Both the position numbers and the translations under genes were made by a program. From assembly GCF_002968635.1 (NCBI RefSeq), contig NZ_PVBN01000001.1, positions 310,001 through 374,000 of the forward strand: a DNA stretch of 64,000 bases, given 5' to 3'. Of this stretch, positions 1 to 9,548 are shown piece by piece (position 1 is the first letter of the stretch; each line of letters starts with the position of its first letter). The notes beneath the pieces were generated by a model. It was given only the letters and a program-made list of their open reading frames with translations. It did no database searches and was not told the origin of the DNA. This stretch comes from Neorhizobium alkalisoli (GTDB lineage: Bacteria > Pseudomonadota > Alphaproteobacteria > Rhizobiales > Rhizobiaceae).

Positions 1-1
1 C

Positions 2-769
2 AACGTCGCCACCAGCGTGATCACCAACAAGAGCTCGCTTACGGCTTACGACCATGCCGGTGCCAAGGTTCTTTACGACTTTTATTACACCAAGACTGCC
101 AATAACGAGTGGGAAGTTACAGTCTATCGCCAGGATCAGTCCACCAACGGCGGTTTCCCATATACGGTGACTGCGCCAGAAGTGCTCGTAAAGCAGACAT
201 CAATCCTGCGTTTCGATCCCAATACCAACAAGCTGCTGGCCGCTCCTTATGTTGTTGGCCCGCCGTCGACGGGATCGATGAAGAATATCGTCATCACCGA
301 TCCCAATGACGGCGCCACTCCGGCGCAGGCGATTACGATCGACCTTTCCGCCATGACCCAGTTTGCCAGCGACTTTACCCCTGGCAAGGGCATCATCGAC
401 GGCAATGCGCCGAGCCCGATCACCGACGTGGAAATCGGCGGCGACGGTCTTGTCACCGCAGTTTATCAGGACGGCGGTCGCCGCGCGATCTACCAGGTGG
501 CCCTCGCCACGGTTCCGGCGATCGACAAGATGCTGCCGCAGAACGGCAACGTTTATCTGCCGACCAATGACTCCGGTGTCGTCACCATCGGCTTCCCGCA
601 GAGCGGCTCTTTCGGCCAGGTTTATTCCGGCGCTCTGGAAAGCTCCAACGTCGATATCGCCAGCGAACTGACCGAAATGATCGAATCGCAGCGCGTCTAC
701 ACGGCGAACTCCAAGGTGTTTCAGACCGGCTCAGACTTGATGGACGTCCTCATCAACCTGAAGAGGTAA
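2..769 (+). CDS. flgE: Flagellar hook protein FlgE, C-terminal part (5' end outside window)
   Basis: This is the C-terminal 255 residues of a hook protein, the subunit of the curved universal joint outside the outer membrane. The frame is open from base 2, so the gene begins upstream; the GTG at 17 is internal. The end carries the FlgE/F/G C-terminal signature (ESSNVDIASELTEMIESQR followed by VYTANSKVF), which packs with the N-terminal helix in the axial filament. The middle is the variable D1/D2 region with Thr/Asn-rich beta segments. flgK follows 46 bp downstream. The family call is firm; FlgE rather than FlgF or FlgG rests on the size of the middle domain and on position just before flgK. 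Confidence 0.9.
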   Translation, partial: NVATSVITNKSSLTAYDHAGAKVLYDFYYTKTANNEWEVTVYRQDQSTNGGFPYTVTAPEVLVKQTSILRFDPNTNKLLAAPYVVGPPSTGSMKNIVITDPNDGATPAQAITIDLSAMTQFASDFTPGKGIIDGNAPSPITDVEIGGDGLVTAVYQDGGRRAIYQVALATVPAIDKMLPQNGNVYLPTNDSGVVTIGFPQSGSFGQVYSGALESSNVDIASELTEMIESQRVYTANSKVFQTGSDLMDVLINLKR

Positions 770-815
770 CCGGACGGGACGATCGAGAGAATAAGTCTCA
801 AGAGGTTAGTAAAAA

Positions 816-2288
816 ATGTCGCTTGCATCAGCATTGTCCACGGCTCAGTCCATCTTCACCAACTCCGGCACGCAGTCCGGTGTGGTGTCGAAGAACATTG
901 CCAATGCGCAGAACCCGGACTACGTCCGCCGCTCCGCGGTGGTCGTGACCGGCGGCAACGGCGCAGTGATCGACGACATCGTTCGCGCCCAGAACTCTCC
1001 GCTTCTGCGCCAGACGATCGAAAGCACCTCTGTTGCAAACGGTCAGGCGACACTCCTTGCTGGTCTCACCGAGATCAAGAACCTGATGGGGGGGAACAAC
1101 AACGAAATCTCCCCCGCCAAGCTCATCACTGCCTTCCGTAACAACCTGGATGCCTTTACATCCAAGGCGAACGATACCGGTCTCGGTGGTGCGGTCATTT
1201 CCACGGCGCAGGATCTGGCGTCCGGCCTGAATACGGCCGCCGACAAGCTTCAAAAGATCCGCAAGGATGCCGACGACCAGATCAAGCAGGACGTCGACAC
1301 GCTGAACGCGTTGCTTGCCAAGTTCGAGGCGGTCAACAACCAGGTCAAGAACGCGACCGCAAGCGGCGCCGATGCGAACGATGCGCTGGATGAACGCGAC
1401 GGTCTTCTCAAGAAGATAGCCGAGATCGTCGGCGTAACCTCCTATGTTCGCGGCGACAACGACATGGTGCTCTACACCTCGGACGGTGTGACGCTGTTCG
1501 AGGCCGTGCCCCGCAAGGTTACGTTCCAGGCAACGGCTGCTTTCGACGCCTCGACGGTCGGAAACGGCGTCTATATCGACGGAGTGGCGCTGAAGCCCGG
1601 CGTATCCGGCAACACCACTGCCAAGGGCTCGATTCAGGCGCTGATGCAGGTTCGCGACACGGTCGCCCCCATCTTCCAGAGCCAGCTCGACGAAATTGCC
1701 CGTACCCTGATCACCGTCTTTGCGGAGACCGGACCAACCGGCGCGCTCGTTCCCCAGACCGGTCTTTTCACCTACAAGGACGCGGCTGGCGTCCAACAGA
1801 CCGCTATCCCGGCCGCCGGCACCACCGTTCCGGGAATCGCATCGCGGATTTTCGTCAACCCGGTCGTTGTTCCTCCGGCAGGCAACCCCGACAAGTTCCG
1901 AGACGGCGGCATCAACGGTGTCGCTTACGTCGTCAACACTGGCGGCGGCAGCAGCTACCGCGACCTGCTGGACAAGTATAACCAGGCTCTCGAAGGTCCG
2001 ATGACCTTTGACAATGACACGGAAATCGCGGACGCGCCGGATCTTCTCTCTTTCGCCGCAGATTCCATGGGTTGGCTGGAACAGCTTCGCAGCACCGCAA
2101 CTTCGTCCGATGAGACGAAGACGGCACTTCTGACCCGTACCCTCGAAGCCTATTCCAGCAGCACGGGCGTCAGTCTCGACGAAGAACTGTCGCTGCTGCT
2201 TGATATCGAACAGTCCTACAAGGCCGGTACTAAACTGATGGCAACGGTCGATGAGATGATGCAGGCCCTGCTGGATATTGCGAGCTGA
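816..2288 (+). CDS. flgK: Flagellar hook-associated protein 1 (FlgK)
   Basis: FlgK is the first junction protein between hook and filament, exported through the flagellar type III apparatus. The 490-residue product has the rod/hook N-terminal signature near residues 22-39 (VVSKNIANAQNPDYVRR) and the matching C-terminal helix (EQSYKAGTKLMATVDEMM) at about 465-482. The middle is a long helical and beta domain typical of HAP1. The ATG follows a purine-rich stretch (aagaggttag) and sits 46 bp after flgE. flgL begins two bases after the stop, so the two junction proteins are co-translated. Confidence 0.95.
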   Translation: MSLASALSTAQSIFTNSGTQSGVVSKNIANAQNPDYVRRSAVVVTGGNGAVIDDIVRAQNSPLLRQTIESTSVANGQATLLAGLTEIKNLMGGNNNEISPAKLITAFRNNLDAFTSKANDTGLGGAVISTAQDLASGLNTAADKLQKIRKDADDQIKQDVDTLNALLAKFEAVNNQVKNATASGADANDALDERDGLLKKIAEIVGVTSYVRGDNDMVLYTSDGVTLFEAVPRKVTFQATAAFDASTVGNGVYIDGVALKPGVSGNTTAKGSIQALMQVRDTVAPIFQSQLDEIARTLITVFAETGPTGALVPQTGLFTYKDAAGVQQTAIPAAGTTVPGIASRIFVNPVVVPPAGNPDKFRDGGINGVAYVVNTGGGSSYRDLLDKYNQALEGPMTFDNDTEIADAPDLLSFAADSMGWLEQLRSTATSSDETKTALLTRTLEAYSSSTGVSLDEELSLLLDIEQSYKAGTKLMATVDEMMQALLDIAS

Positions 2289-2290
2289 TT

Positions 2291-3400
2291 ATGAAAACCT
2301 CTTTTGTTTCAACATTGTCCATTCAGACGACCATGCGAAACGCCATTTCGGGCGTTCAGCGCGAGATGGTGAAGGCGAACCAGGAAGCCGTCACGCAGAA
2401 ACATGCGGACCTTGGCGTCGCGCTCGGGGCCAATACGTCTCGCGCTATCGATCTTTCTCGCGATATCACCCGCATCGAGTCGCTTTACAACACCGCGTCG
2501 CTCGCGACGCAGCGGCTGGAAAGCGCTGAACTTGCCCTGTCGAAGATGGACGAACTCGGGCTCGATATCCAGGGCGCCATCCTCACCCTTGGCAATTCCA
2601 CGGACGCAACGAGCCTAGCCACGGCCCGCACGACCATGAAGTCCGCCCTCGACGCCTTCACGAATTTCGCGAACACATCCGTCCAGGGCGAATACATTTT
2701 CGCCGGCATCAATACCGATGTGAAGCCGATGGAAGATTATTTCGCACCGGGATCGCCAGCCAAGGCGGCATTCGATACCGAGCTGAACCACTTCATGTCG
2801 ACGCAGGTTCCGGTCATCCCGAGCTTGTCGGTAATGACAGAAACCCAGATGAAGACCTTCCTCGATGACCTCGGGAAGAAGTTCGATGGCACGGCCCCGC
2901 TTACAAGCCCGCCGCATCCGGCGGGTCTTGCCGGTCAGGATTTCTGGACGACCTTCTTTTCCGACGCCAGCGACGAAAACATGAAGAGCCGCATCAGCCA
3001 GAGCGAAGTGGTCGAAAGCTCCACCAACGCCAACAAGGCAGGCATGCGCAAGTTCGCTTTCGCCTCGATCGTGTCGCTGGAGCTGCTGCAGCCGAACATG
3101 AACGACTTGGCCCGCCAGGCGGTCAGCGCGCGGACACGGTCTGTCATCAGTGAAGCGATGAACGGTGTAGATAGTATTAACCAGCAGCGGACTACAATCG
3201 GTATTTATACCGAACGCGTCTCCAAGGCTGAGGAAAGGTTGCAGGCGCAGAAAGACATTCTGACGAAGGGCCTCATAGGCCTCGAGAATGTCGATCCGGA
3301 GGAAGCTGCAACTCGTCTCAACGCACTGAAGACGCTCCTGGAAACCGCATATACGGTAACGGCAAAGATACAGCAGTTGAGCCTTGCCAACTTCCTTTGA
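2291..3400 (+). CDS. flgL: Flagellar hook-associated protein 3 (FlgL)
   Basis: FlgL is the second junction protein, between FlgK and flagellin. The 369-residue protein has flagellin-like N- and C-terminal coiled segments: residues 1-100 with TLSIQTTMRNAISGVQREM, and the C-terminal 60 residues ending in a heptad-rich helix (AKIQQLSLANFL). The central part contains the flagellin-type FAGINTDVKPM stretch. It starts two bases after flgK stops. Its length is slightly above the enterobacterial family members and normal for rhizobia as far as I recall. Confidence 0.93.
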   Translation: MKTSFVSTLSIQTTMRNAISGVQREMVKANQEAVTQKHADLGVALGANTSRAIDLSRDITRIESLYNTASLATQRLESAELALSKMDELGLDIQGAILTLGNSTDATSLATARTTMKSALDAFTNFANTSVQGEYIFAGINTDVKPMEDYFAPGSPAKAAFDTELNHFMSTQVPVIPSLSVMTETQMKTFLDDLGKKFDGTAPLTSPPHPAGLAGQDFWTTFFSDASDENMKSRISQSEVVESSTNANKAGMRKFAFASIVSLELLQPNMNDLARQAVSARTRSVISEAMNGVDSINQQRTTIGIYTERVSKAEERLQAQKDILTKGLIGLENVDPEEAATRLNALKTLLETAYTVTAKIQQLSLANFL

Positions 3401-3435
3401 TGACTAAAGGAAGGCTCATGAAGAAGGATACATGA

Positions 3436-3783
3436 ATGTACCAGTTTTCATATGCCGAGATCATGGAGGATGGCGTTGCAAACGCCAAGGATCGTGAACG
3501 GCAGGCCCTCGATCGTTCGATCGAACTGTTGGCGGCAGCCCGCGACGATGGCCACTATACGCGCACGACCGTCGAGGCTCTCTTTTATACCCGGCGCGTG
3601 TGGATCAGGTTCATCGAGGACCTGAAGCAGCCGGACAACGAGCTGGCGACGGAACTGCGCGCCGACCTGATCTCTATCGCTATCTGGATATTGAAGGAAT
3701 GCGAAAAGATCCGGAAGCGCGAGTCGACCAATTTCCAGGGCATTATAGACGTGACCACCATCATCAGGGATGGACTTAAATGA
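3436..3783 (+). CDS. flaF: Flagellar biosynthesis regulator FlaF
   Basis: FlaF is an alphaproteobacterial helper of flagellin synthesis or secretion that works against FlbT. The 115-residue all-helical protein shows the family features [13 protein letters not shown] at the start and ETR-like [19 protein letters not shown] in the middle. Its last four bases overlap flbT (ATGA), the classical flaF-flbT coupling. A short upstream ATG at 3418 runs into a stop after five codons and may act as a tiny leader peptide or simply be chance. The chosen ATG is preceded by gaaggata. Confidence 0.93.
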   Translation: MYQFSYAEIMEDGVANAKDRERQALDRSIELLAAARDDGHYTRTTVEALFYTRRVWIRFIEDLKQPDNELATELRADLISIAIWILKECEKIRKRESTNFQGIIDVTTIIRDGLK

Positions 3784-4229
3784 AAAGTACGCTTCGCATC
3801 TCTTTGAAGTCCGGCGAGAGGATCTTCATCAACGGCGCTGTGCTGCGCGTTGATCGAAAGGTCGCGCTGGAATTCCTCAACGACGTCACGTTCTTGCTGG
3901 AAAACCACGTTCTTCAGCCGGAGGATGCGACCACGCCGCTCAGGCAGCTCTATTTCATCGCCCAGATGATGCTGATCAACCCTGAAGGCAAGGAACAGTC
4001 GATGACGCTGTTCCGCAAATCGGTGGCCATGCTGCTCACGTGCTTCCATGACGATGAGGTGTTGGCGGAACTGAAGCGGATCGACGGCATGGTCGCGTCC
4101 GGCCGGGCCTTCGACGCTCTCAAGGCGATCCGCGCCCTCTATCCGACGGAAGATCGCATTCTGAACAATCAGGAAATTGCGCCGGCAACCGTCGAACGCA
4201 TCCGCAAGGAGATTGCACCATGGCGGTAG
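3780..4229 (+). CDS. flbT: Flagellin mRNA regulator FlbT
   Basis: FlbT binds the 5' leader of flagellin mRNA and controls its translation and stability until hook assembly is complete; this is known from Caulobacter and from Brucella and other rhizobial relatives. The 149-residue product starts [20 protein letters not shown], the typical N-terminal beta strand, and continues with the [19 protein letters not shown] segment. Start overlaps flaF by four bases and its end overlaps flgD by ten bases, so the three are translationally coupled. Confidence 0.93.
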   Translation: MKSTLRISLKSGERIFINGAVLRVDRKVALEFLNDVTFLLENHVLQPEDATTPLRQLYFIAQMMLINPEGKEQSMTLFRKSVAMLLTCFHDDEVLAELKRIDGMVASGRAFDALKAIRALYPTEDRILNNQEIAPATVERIRKEIAPWR

Positions 4230-4705
4230 ATCCAATTTCGTCGGCGACGGCCAATCCATGGGCGAATGCGGGTTCGTCGACCGATGCTTCGAACAATGCC
4301 AGCCTGAACTACAATAACTTCCTGAAGCTCCTCATTGCACAGATGAAGTATCAGGACCCGACCGACCCGATGGACGCGAGCGAGCAGATCGCGCAGCTTG
4401 CGACGTTCTCGCAGGTCGAGCAGTCGATCCAGACGAATACCCATCTGAAGAGCATGCTTCAGGCCGAAGCTCTGACCCGCGCCACCGATCTCATCGGCAA
4501 ATATGTCAAGAGCGCCGACGATACCCTCACCGGCAAGGTCAAGGAAGTCGAGGTCTACGCGGATGGCGTTGTCGCCATCACCGAGAAAAACGAGAAGATT
4601 CTGCTCCAGGCCGGCGTTGTGTTTTCCGACACGCCATTGACGACTGGTACCAAAGACACCGCCGATAGCTCGACGGATACCGACGATACCGATAATAATA
4701 CCTGA
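4220..4705 (+). CDS. flgD: Flagellar hook capping / assembly protein FlgD
   Basis: FlgD is the scaffold cap on which hook subunits polymerise. The 161-residue protein carries the FlgD N-terminal motif [21 protein letters not shown] at residues about 30-50 (split as [19 protein letters not shown]) and [16 protein letters not shown] just after. The C-terminal FlgD Ig-like/Tudor domain is short, as is usual in rhizobia; the tail is Asp/Thr-rich (repeats of TDD). It overlaps flbT by ten bases, which ties hook-cap production to the flagellin regulator operon. Confidence 0.94.
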   Translation: MAVDPISSATANPWANAGSSTDASNNASLNYNNFLKLLIAQMKYQDPTDPMDASEQIAQLATFSQVEQSIQTNTHLKSMLQAEALTRATDLIGKYVKSADDTLTGKVKEVEVYADGVVAITEKNEKILLQAGVVFSDTPLTTGTKDTADSSTDTDDTDNNT

Positions 4706-4734
4706 TCGAGTCACACGCGAATCGGACGAGCGCG

Positions 4735-5001
4735 ATGAATGAGGCGGATGCCCTTGATATCATGCAGGCGGCGATCTGGACGGTCCTGATCGCCTCCGGT
4801 CCGGCCGTCCTCGTGGCCATGGTCGTCGGCGTCGCGATCGCCTTTCTTCAGGCCCTGACGCAAATCCAGGAAATGACGCTGACCTTCGTGCCCAAGATCG
4901 TTGCCATCATGGTAACGATCGGCATCACGGCGCCGTTCATCGGCGGCCAGATCAATCTTTTCGCCAATCTGGTCTTTTCACGGGTGCAATCCGGTTTCTG
5001 A
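4735..5001 (+). CDS. fliQ: Flagellar export gate protein FliQ
   Basis: FliQ is a small inner-membrane component of the flagellar type III export gate together with FliP, FliR, FlhA and FlhB. At 88 residues it has the usual family length and two membrane segments, about residues 14-38 (WTVLIASGPAVLVAMVVGVA) and 50-75. The loop QALTQIQEMTLTFVPKI between them is the strongest family signature. It lies 29 bp after flgD and 119 bp before flhA. Confidence 0.95.
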   Translation: MNEADALDIMQAAIWTVLIASGPAVLVAMVVGVAIAFLQALTQIQEMTLTFVPKIVAIMVTIGITAPFIGGQINLFANLVFSRVQSGF

Positions 5002-5120
5002 CCGGCTGCACCCGCTTCTGTTTCGTCTTCCCCACCTTCGCGCAAGCTTCGCCGTTTAGTCATGACGTGAAACTGGCAGGAGCATGTCCTGCCGCCATCT
5101 CATGAAGAGACGGGACGTCC

Positions 5121-7208
5121 ATGGCGCAACCACCTGCTTTATCCATTCCGAAGGTAACCCCGAGTGGCCGCGATGTCGGCTTTGCTCTCGGCATCGTCGC
5201 CATCCTCTGTATCCTATTCCTGCCGATACCGCCGTTCTTGATTGACGTCGGACTGGCTTTTTCGATCGCCTTTTCGGTGCTGATCCTGATGGTCTCGCTG
5301 TGGATCCAGCGGCCGTTGGATTTCTCCTCGTTCCCGACCATCCTGCTGATCGCGACCATGGTGCGGCTGTCGCTGAACATCGCGACAACCCGTGTGATCC
5401 TGTCGCATGGGCATGAAGGGCACGGGGCGGCGGGCAACGTCATCCAGGGTTTCTCGAGCCTCGTCATGTCGGGCGATTTCGTCATCGGCGTGATCGTCTT
5501 TATGATCCTGGTTACAGTGAACTTCATCGTCATCACCAAGGGCGCGACCCGTATCGCGGAAGTAGGCGCGCGCTTCACCCTCGACGCCATCCCCGGCAAA
5601 CAGATGTCGATCGACGCGGACCTCTCGGCCGGCATCATCGATGAGAAAGAGGCACAGCGCCGCCGCTCCGAGCTCGAGGAGGAAAGCTCCTTCTTCGGGG
5701 CCATGGACGGTGCGTCGAAATTCGTACGCGGCGACGCGATCGCCGGCCTTATCATCACCGCGATCAACATCTTTGGCGGCATCATCATCGGCTACTTCCG
5801 CCACGGCATGGAAATCGGCGAAGCGGCCGACGTTTTCGTCAAGTTGTCGGTCGGCGACGGTATCGTTTCCCAGATCCCGGCCCTCATCGTTTCGCTTGCA
5901 GCAGGCCTTCTGGTCACCCGCGGCGGTACGGCGGGATCGACCGACAAGGCCGTCGTCGATCAGTTGGCCGGTTATCCGCGCGCTCTTTCCGTATCCGCCG
6001 GCCTTATGGCACTTCTCGCCATCGTCCCCGGCCTGCCGCTCCTGCCGTTCATGACGCTCGGTGCCCTCATGGGCTTCGGTGCGTGGCTCGTTCCGCGTCG
6101 CATCGAAGCGGAAAACAAGGCCCGTCGCGAAGACGAGGAAAAGAAGGTCGTCCAGACCAAGGAAGCGGAAAAGGATTCCGTCAAGTCGGTTCTCAAGACC
6201 GCGGAAATCGAGCTTGCGCTCGGCAAGCAGGTTTCCACGCGTCTCCTCGGTGCCCATCAGGAACTCGCTTTCCGCGTCGGCAAGATGCGCAAGAAGTTCG
6301 CCACCCAATACGGCTTCGTGGTTCCGGAAATCAAGGTAACCGACGACATCGCCATACCGGAAAAGTCCTACGGCATCCGTATTCACGGTACGACGATCGC
6401 GTCGAACACCCTGCGTGTCGGCGACGTCCTGGTCGTCACCGGCTCCGGCCGCAAGCCGAGCATCCCGGGTGACGAAATCCGCGAACCGGCTTTCGGCATG
6501 CCGGCGGTTTCGATCCTGGAAACCTTTGCGGAAGATCTGAAGCGCGAAGGCTTCCATCCGATCGACAACGTTTCGGTCGTGCTGACCCACCTCTCCGAGG
6601 TTATTCGCAACAACCTGCCACAGCTTCTGTCCTACAAGGACGTCAAAATCCTGATCGAGCGTCTCGATCCGGAATACAAGAAGCTGGCCGACGAGATCTG
6701 CTCGTCGCACATGTCCTATTCGGGCCTGCAGGCAGTGCTCAAACTGCTCCTGGCTGAACGCGTATCGATCCGCAACCTGCATCTCATCCTGGAAGCCGTG
6801 GCAGAACTCGCGCCGCACGTTCGCAAGACCGAGCAGATCGTGGAGCATGTGCGTGTGCGCATGGCGCAGCAGCTGTGCGGCGATCTTGCCGACAACGGCG
6901 TGTTGCGTGTGCTTCGTCTCGGCAACAAGTGGGATATGCTCTTCCATCAGGCGCTCAAGCGCGACAACAAGGGCGAGGTGGTCGAATTCGATATCGATCC
7001 GCGAACGCTCGAAGAGTTCAGCGAGCAGGCCACCAAGGTCATCCGCGAGTTCATGGACCGAGGCCTGCCCTTCGTCCTCGTGACGTCGCCGGAAACCCGT
7101 TCCTATGTCCGCATGATCATCGAACGGTTGTTCGCCACTTTGCCGGTCCTCTCCCATGTGGAACTGGCCAAGGGGCTCGAGATCAAAATCCTCGGGGCCA
7201 TTTCGTGA
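5121..7208 (+). CDS. flhA: Flagellar export gate protein FlhA
   Basis: FlhA forms the nonameric export gate ring that receives chaperone-cargo complexes and uses the proton gradient. The 695-residue protein has an N-terminal membrane half with about eight segments (residues 20-330), including the FHIPEP-family signature [17 protein letters not shown] near residues 193-209. A charged linker follows (about 330-365), then the cytoplasmic domain with [18 protein letters not shown] and [15 protein letters not shown]. Length is normal. The ATG has gacggga eight bases upstream. A perfect 12-bp hairpin separates it from fliR. Confidence 0.97.
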   Translation: MAQPPALSIPKVTPSGRDVGFALGIVAILCILFLPIPPFLIDVGLAFSIAFSVLILMVSLWIQRPLDFSSFPTILLIATMVRLSLNIATTRVILSHGHEGHGAAGNVIQGFSSLVMSGDFVIGVIVFMILVTVNFIVITKGATRIAEVGARFTLDAIPGKQMSIDADLSAGIIDEKEAQRRRSELEEESSFFGAMDGASKFVRGDAIAGLIITAINIFGGIIIGYFRHGMEIGEAADVFVKLSVGDGIVSQIPALIVSLAAGLLVTRGGTAGSTDKAVVDQLAGYPRALSVSAGLMALLAIVPGLPLLPFMTLGALMGFGAWLVPRRIEAENKARREDEEKKVVQTKEAEKDSVKSVLKTAEIELALGKQVSTRLLGAHQELAFRVGKMRKKFATQYGFVVPEIKVTDDIAIPEKSYGIRIHGTTIASNTLRVGDVLVVTGSGRKPSIPGDEIREPAFGMPAVSILETFAEDLKREGFHPIDNVSVVLTHLSEVIRNNLPQLLSYKDVKILIERLDPEYKKLADEICSSHMSYSGLQAVLKLLLAERVSIRNLHLILEAVAELAPHVRKTEQIVEHVRVRMAQQLCGDLADNGVLRVLRLGNKWDMLFHQALKRDNKGEVVEFDIDPRTLEEFSEQATKVIREFMDRGLPFVLVTSPETRSYVRMIIERLFATLPVLSHVELAKGLEIKILGAIS

Positions 7209-7215
7209 TGAAGCG

Positions 7216-7247
7216 TTTCGGGGCGGACGTTTTATTCCGCCCCGAAA
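7216..7247 (+). other. Perfect 12-bp stem-loop between flhA and fliR
   Basis: The arms tttcggggcgga (7216-7227) and tccgccccgaaa (7236-7247) pair without mismatch around an 8-base loop. It starts seven bases after the flhA stop and ends 33 bases before fliR. No T-run follows, so it does not look like a standard intrinsic terminator. It may protect the flhA 3' end or tune fliR expression. Confidence 0.75.
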
Positions 7248-7280
7248 ACCCCTAGACTGTCCGCAAAGGACGATTCTCAC

Positions 7281-8033
7281 ATGATAACCGACCCGCAAGG
7301 GACCATACTCGCACTTTTCCTGGCATTCTGCCGAATGGGAGGGTGCGTCATGGTGCTTCCGGGGTTTGGAAGCGCGCGCGTACCGCCGCAGGTCAGATTA
7401 TTTGCAGCCGTCGCGCTTTCCATGGCGATGTTGCCGGTCCTGTGGGATACGATCTATCCGAAGGCCTCTTCCCCGAGTGCTACCTTCATCGGTCTGATCT
7501 TTACGGAAGCGATGATCGGCATTGTTTACGGGCTGATTGCCCGTCTTTATACGCTCGGCATGCAGTTTACGGGCTCGATCCTGACCATGGCGATCGGCTT
7601 CACGGCACCTGGGGGCCATGACGTCCTCGAAGATACCAACGAGAACCAGCTCACGAACCTGCTCACGCTGAGCGGTCTGCTGCTGCTGTTCATGATGGAC
7701 TTCCACCACGTGGTGTTCCGCGCGCTGATCGATTCGTACACGGCGACGCCTGTCGGCGCGGTCATTGATTCGCAAAAGATGCTGATCACTCTGACGGACA
7801 CCCTGCGCGCCTCGACCATGATCATGCTGAGACTGGCAAGTCCGTTTCTGATCTATGGCCTGATGTTCAACGTGGCGGTTGGCCTCGTCAACAAACTCGC
7901 GCCGCAGATCCCGGTGTATTTCATCTCGACGCCTTTCCTTCTCATGGGTGGGCTTTTCCTTCTCTATCTGTCGATCGCTGCTCTTGTCCGCCAGTATGCG
8001 GATGGGTTCGCGCCGATCTTCCTGTCTTTCTAG
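7281..8033 (+). CDS. fliR: Flagellar export gate protein FliR
   Basis: FliR is an inner-membrane subunit of the FliPQR channel through which flagellar proteins are exported. The 250-residue product has six predicted membrane segments and the family stretches FLAFCRMGGCVMVLPGFGSAR (residues about 11-31) and AAPVMVIMLRLASPFLIYG-like ASTMIMLRLASPFLIYGL near 176-193. The start ATG is preceded by aaagga. It lies 72 bp after flhA with the hairpin between, and ten bases before the FliJ-like gene, so the operon probably continues through 10087. Confidence 0.94.
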   Translation: MITDPQGTILALFLAFCRMGGCVMVLPGFGSARVPPQVRLFAAVALSMAMLPVLWDTIYPKASSPSATFIGLIFTEAMIGIVYGLIARLYTLGMQFTGSILTMAIGFTAPGGHDVLEDTNENQLTNLLTLSGLLLLFMMDFHHVVFRALIDSYTATPVGAVIDSQKMLITLTDTLRASTMIMLRLASPFLIYGLMFNVAVGLVNKLAPQIPVYFISTPFLLMGGLFLLYLSIAALVRQYADGFAPIFLSF

Positions 8034-8042
8034 GGGAGCGGT

Positions 8043-8444
8043 ATGGCCGGTCCAGTCAAACGTTCTGAAAAGCTCAAGCGCCTCGTGGCGGTCCAGCGGC
8101 ATATCGAAAAGATGGCGGAGCACGAACTCGCGGCGACCACTCGCCATCGCGCCGAGGTCAACCAGTCCATGGAAGAAGTGATCGATGCGATCGGTTCCAT
8201 GCACCCCATCCACCGCCAGTTTTCGCAGCAATATGCGGAGCGCTTCGGGCGTCTGACGACCAAGGAACGCCAGCTTGCCGGCGTCCAGCAGCTCCAGGAA
8301 ATGAAGGTGCTGAAGGAGCGGACCAAGGCGGACCGTCTGCAGGACAATATGAAGGATGCGCGCGATGACGAGGACCGCGAAGCCGCCGACAATTCGATAT
8401 ATGAACTCATCGAGATCACTCTCGCTTCGCAGATGATCAAATAG
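8043..8444 (+). CDS. FliJ-like coiled-coil flagellar protein (conserved hypothetical)
   Basis: This 133-residue protein is almost entirely helical and charged, with heptad-like spacing from about residue 10 to 120 (KLKRLVAVQRHIEKMAEHEL, then QLAGVQQLQEMKVLKERTK). No signal peptide or membrane segment is visible. It starts nine bases after fliR and is read in the same direction. Size, coiled coil and position fit a FliJ-type export chaperone or ATPase stalk, which is otherwise missing from the visible cluster, but I see no diagnostic FliJ residue. The functional label is inference. Confidence 0.6.
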   Translation: MAGPVKRSEKLKRLVAVQRHIEKMAEHELAATTRHRAEVNQSMEEVIDAIGSMHPIHRQFSQQYAERFGRLTTKERQLAGVQQLQEMKVLKERTKADRLQDNMKDARDDEDREAADNSIYELIEITLASQMIK

Positions 8445-8557
8445 GCGCCAGCCTCCAGCAAGCTTCGCGAGCCATAGTCTCCTCATTGCGCAGATGACCC
8501 GGCACGAATTCAGTCCGGACGGGATGCTGCACTGTTTCAAATTGCTGCCGTCGATGC

Positions 8558-8577
8558 ACGCATTCCTCGGAATGCGT
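8558..8577. other. Perfect inverted repeat upstream of the FlgJ-like gene
   Basis: acgcattcc (8558-8566) and ggaatgcgt (8569-8577) are exact reverse complements separated by two bases. The site lies in the 160-bp gap between the FliJ-like gene and the rod-binding gene, 27 bases before its start. It could be a protein-binding dyad or an mRNA hairpin; no promoter boxes could be assigned with confidence. Confidence 0.5.
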
Positions 8578-8604
8578 CTCGCGGCGTTCATGAAAGGAGC
8601 TCAC

Positions 8605-9156
8605 GTGGCGATTTCACCTCCGACCGATCTGGTCCTGGACGTCGTACGTGCGGCGAACCCGACCGCCGTTCAAGAGGCACAGGCCAAACTGAAGGCGAAC
8701 AAGGCTGCTTTCGCCGCGACGAGCCTGGCGGAAGTGGGCAAGGGTTTCGGCGCCGCCATGAACAGGATCGATATGCCCGGCACCGAGGCAGGCCTCGGCA
8801 ATGCGGAAGCGCCGAAGCGTGCCGCCGAGATGCCGGACGAATATCGCAAGTTCGAAGCCTCCATCCTGCAGAACTTCGTCAATTCCATGCTGCCGAAGGA
8901 AACCGAAGAGGTTTACGGCAAGGGCTCCGCCGGTGAATTCTGGAAGAGCATGATGGCGGAAAAGATCGCGGACGAAATGTCCCAGAAGGGCGGCATCGGC
9001 ATCGCCGAACAGATGTATTCGCAGGCACTTGACCGGGTCGAACGGCAGGGCGCGGTCAACGCGACCACCGATGAAAACGACCGGAGCCGCGCCATGAGCA
9101 TGATTACAGATTTCGAACGTGAGGTTCTCGGCGTCGGCAAGACGAACGAGGCCTGA
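8605..9156 (+). CDS. flgJ: Rod-binding protein, FlgJ N-terminal domain type
   Basis: The 183-residue protein has the rod-binding (FlgJ N-terminal) domain from about residue 90 to 155: a helix with YRKFEASILQNFVNSMLPKE, then FWKSMMAEKIADEMSQKGGIG, where the GGIGIAEQM end is diagnostic. It would act as the periplasmic rod cap. The C-terminal muramidase domain of enterobacterial FlgJ is absent, as in many alphaproteobacteria. I chose the GTG at 8605 because aaaggag lies five bases upstream; the in-frame ATG at 8590 would place that site inside the gene. The next gene starts two bases after the stop. Confidence 0.82.
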   Translation: MAISPPTDLVLDVVRAANPTAVQEAQAKLKANKAAFAATSLAEVGKGFGAAMNRIDMPGTEAGLGNAEAPKRAAEMPDEYRKFEASILQNFVNSMLPKETEEVYGKGSAGEFWKSMMAEKIADEMSQKGGIGIAEQMYSQALDRVERQGAVNATTDENDRSRAMSMITDFEREVLGVGKTNEA

Positions 9157-9158
9157 CA

Positions 9159-9548
9159 ATGATTCAGACTGGGGCAGAAGATATGGAAGTCGTTTCGAAT
9201 GATTATCGCATCAAGACCGTGCTTGGCCGGTTGGAGATGATAATCGACAACGAGAATCAGCGGATCGGTCGTGATCCCGAATTCGACCTCAAGGTGTCGA
9301 ATGCTCACAAGAGCCGCTGCCTCTATGAACTGACGATGCTGTTCCGCGGCACGGATCCAAGAGAGCTTGCGCTCGGCTATATCGACCAGATGCATGGGTT
9401 GAAAGCCAAGCTGGCGCTCAACGCGCGGCGGGTCGAAGCGCATCTGCACGCGGTGCGGACGGTTGCCGATCTCCTGAAGAGCGCCGCTCGGGATGCCGAT
9501 GGCGACGGTACCTACACTCAGGAACAGTTCACTTACGGCGAAGTCTGA
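9159..9548 (+). CDS. FlgN-like flagellar export chaperone (candidate)
   Basis: The 129-residue, helical, soluble protein ends with NARRVEAHLHAVRTVADLL followed by a Gly/Tyr tail (GDGTYTQEQFTYGEV). This resembles FlgN, the chaperone of FlgK and FlgL, in which a helical hairpin is followed by a Tyr-Gly tail. FlgK and FlgL are encoded nearby. The first start ATG has gagg seven bases upstream; a second in-frame ATG at 9183 is possible. The stop overlaps the next start by one base (TGATG), so it is coupled to the membrane-anchored gene. The FlgN assignment rests on pattern and context only. Confidence 0.5.
   Translation: MIQTGAEDMEVVSNDYRIKTVLGRLEMIIDNENQRIGRDPEFDLKVSNAHKSRCLYELTMLFRGTDPRELALGYIDQMHGLKAKLALNARRVEAHLHAVRTVADLLKSAARDADGDGTYTQEQFTYGEV

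Noticed and set aside
5214..7298. A 694-codon open frame on the minus strand opposite flhA
   Set aside because: It is a shadow of flhA in a GC-rich gene: composition is His/Arg/Asp-rich without domains, while flhA on the plus strand is unmistakable.
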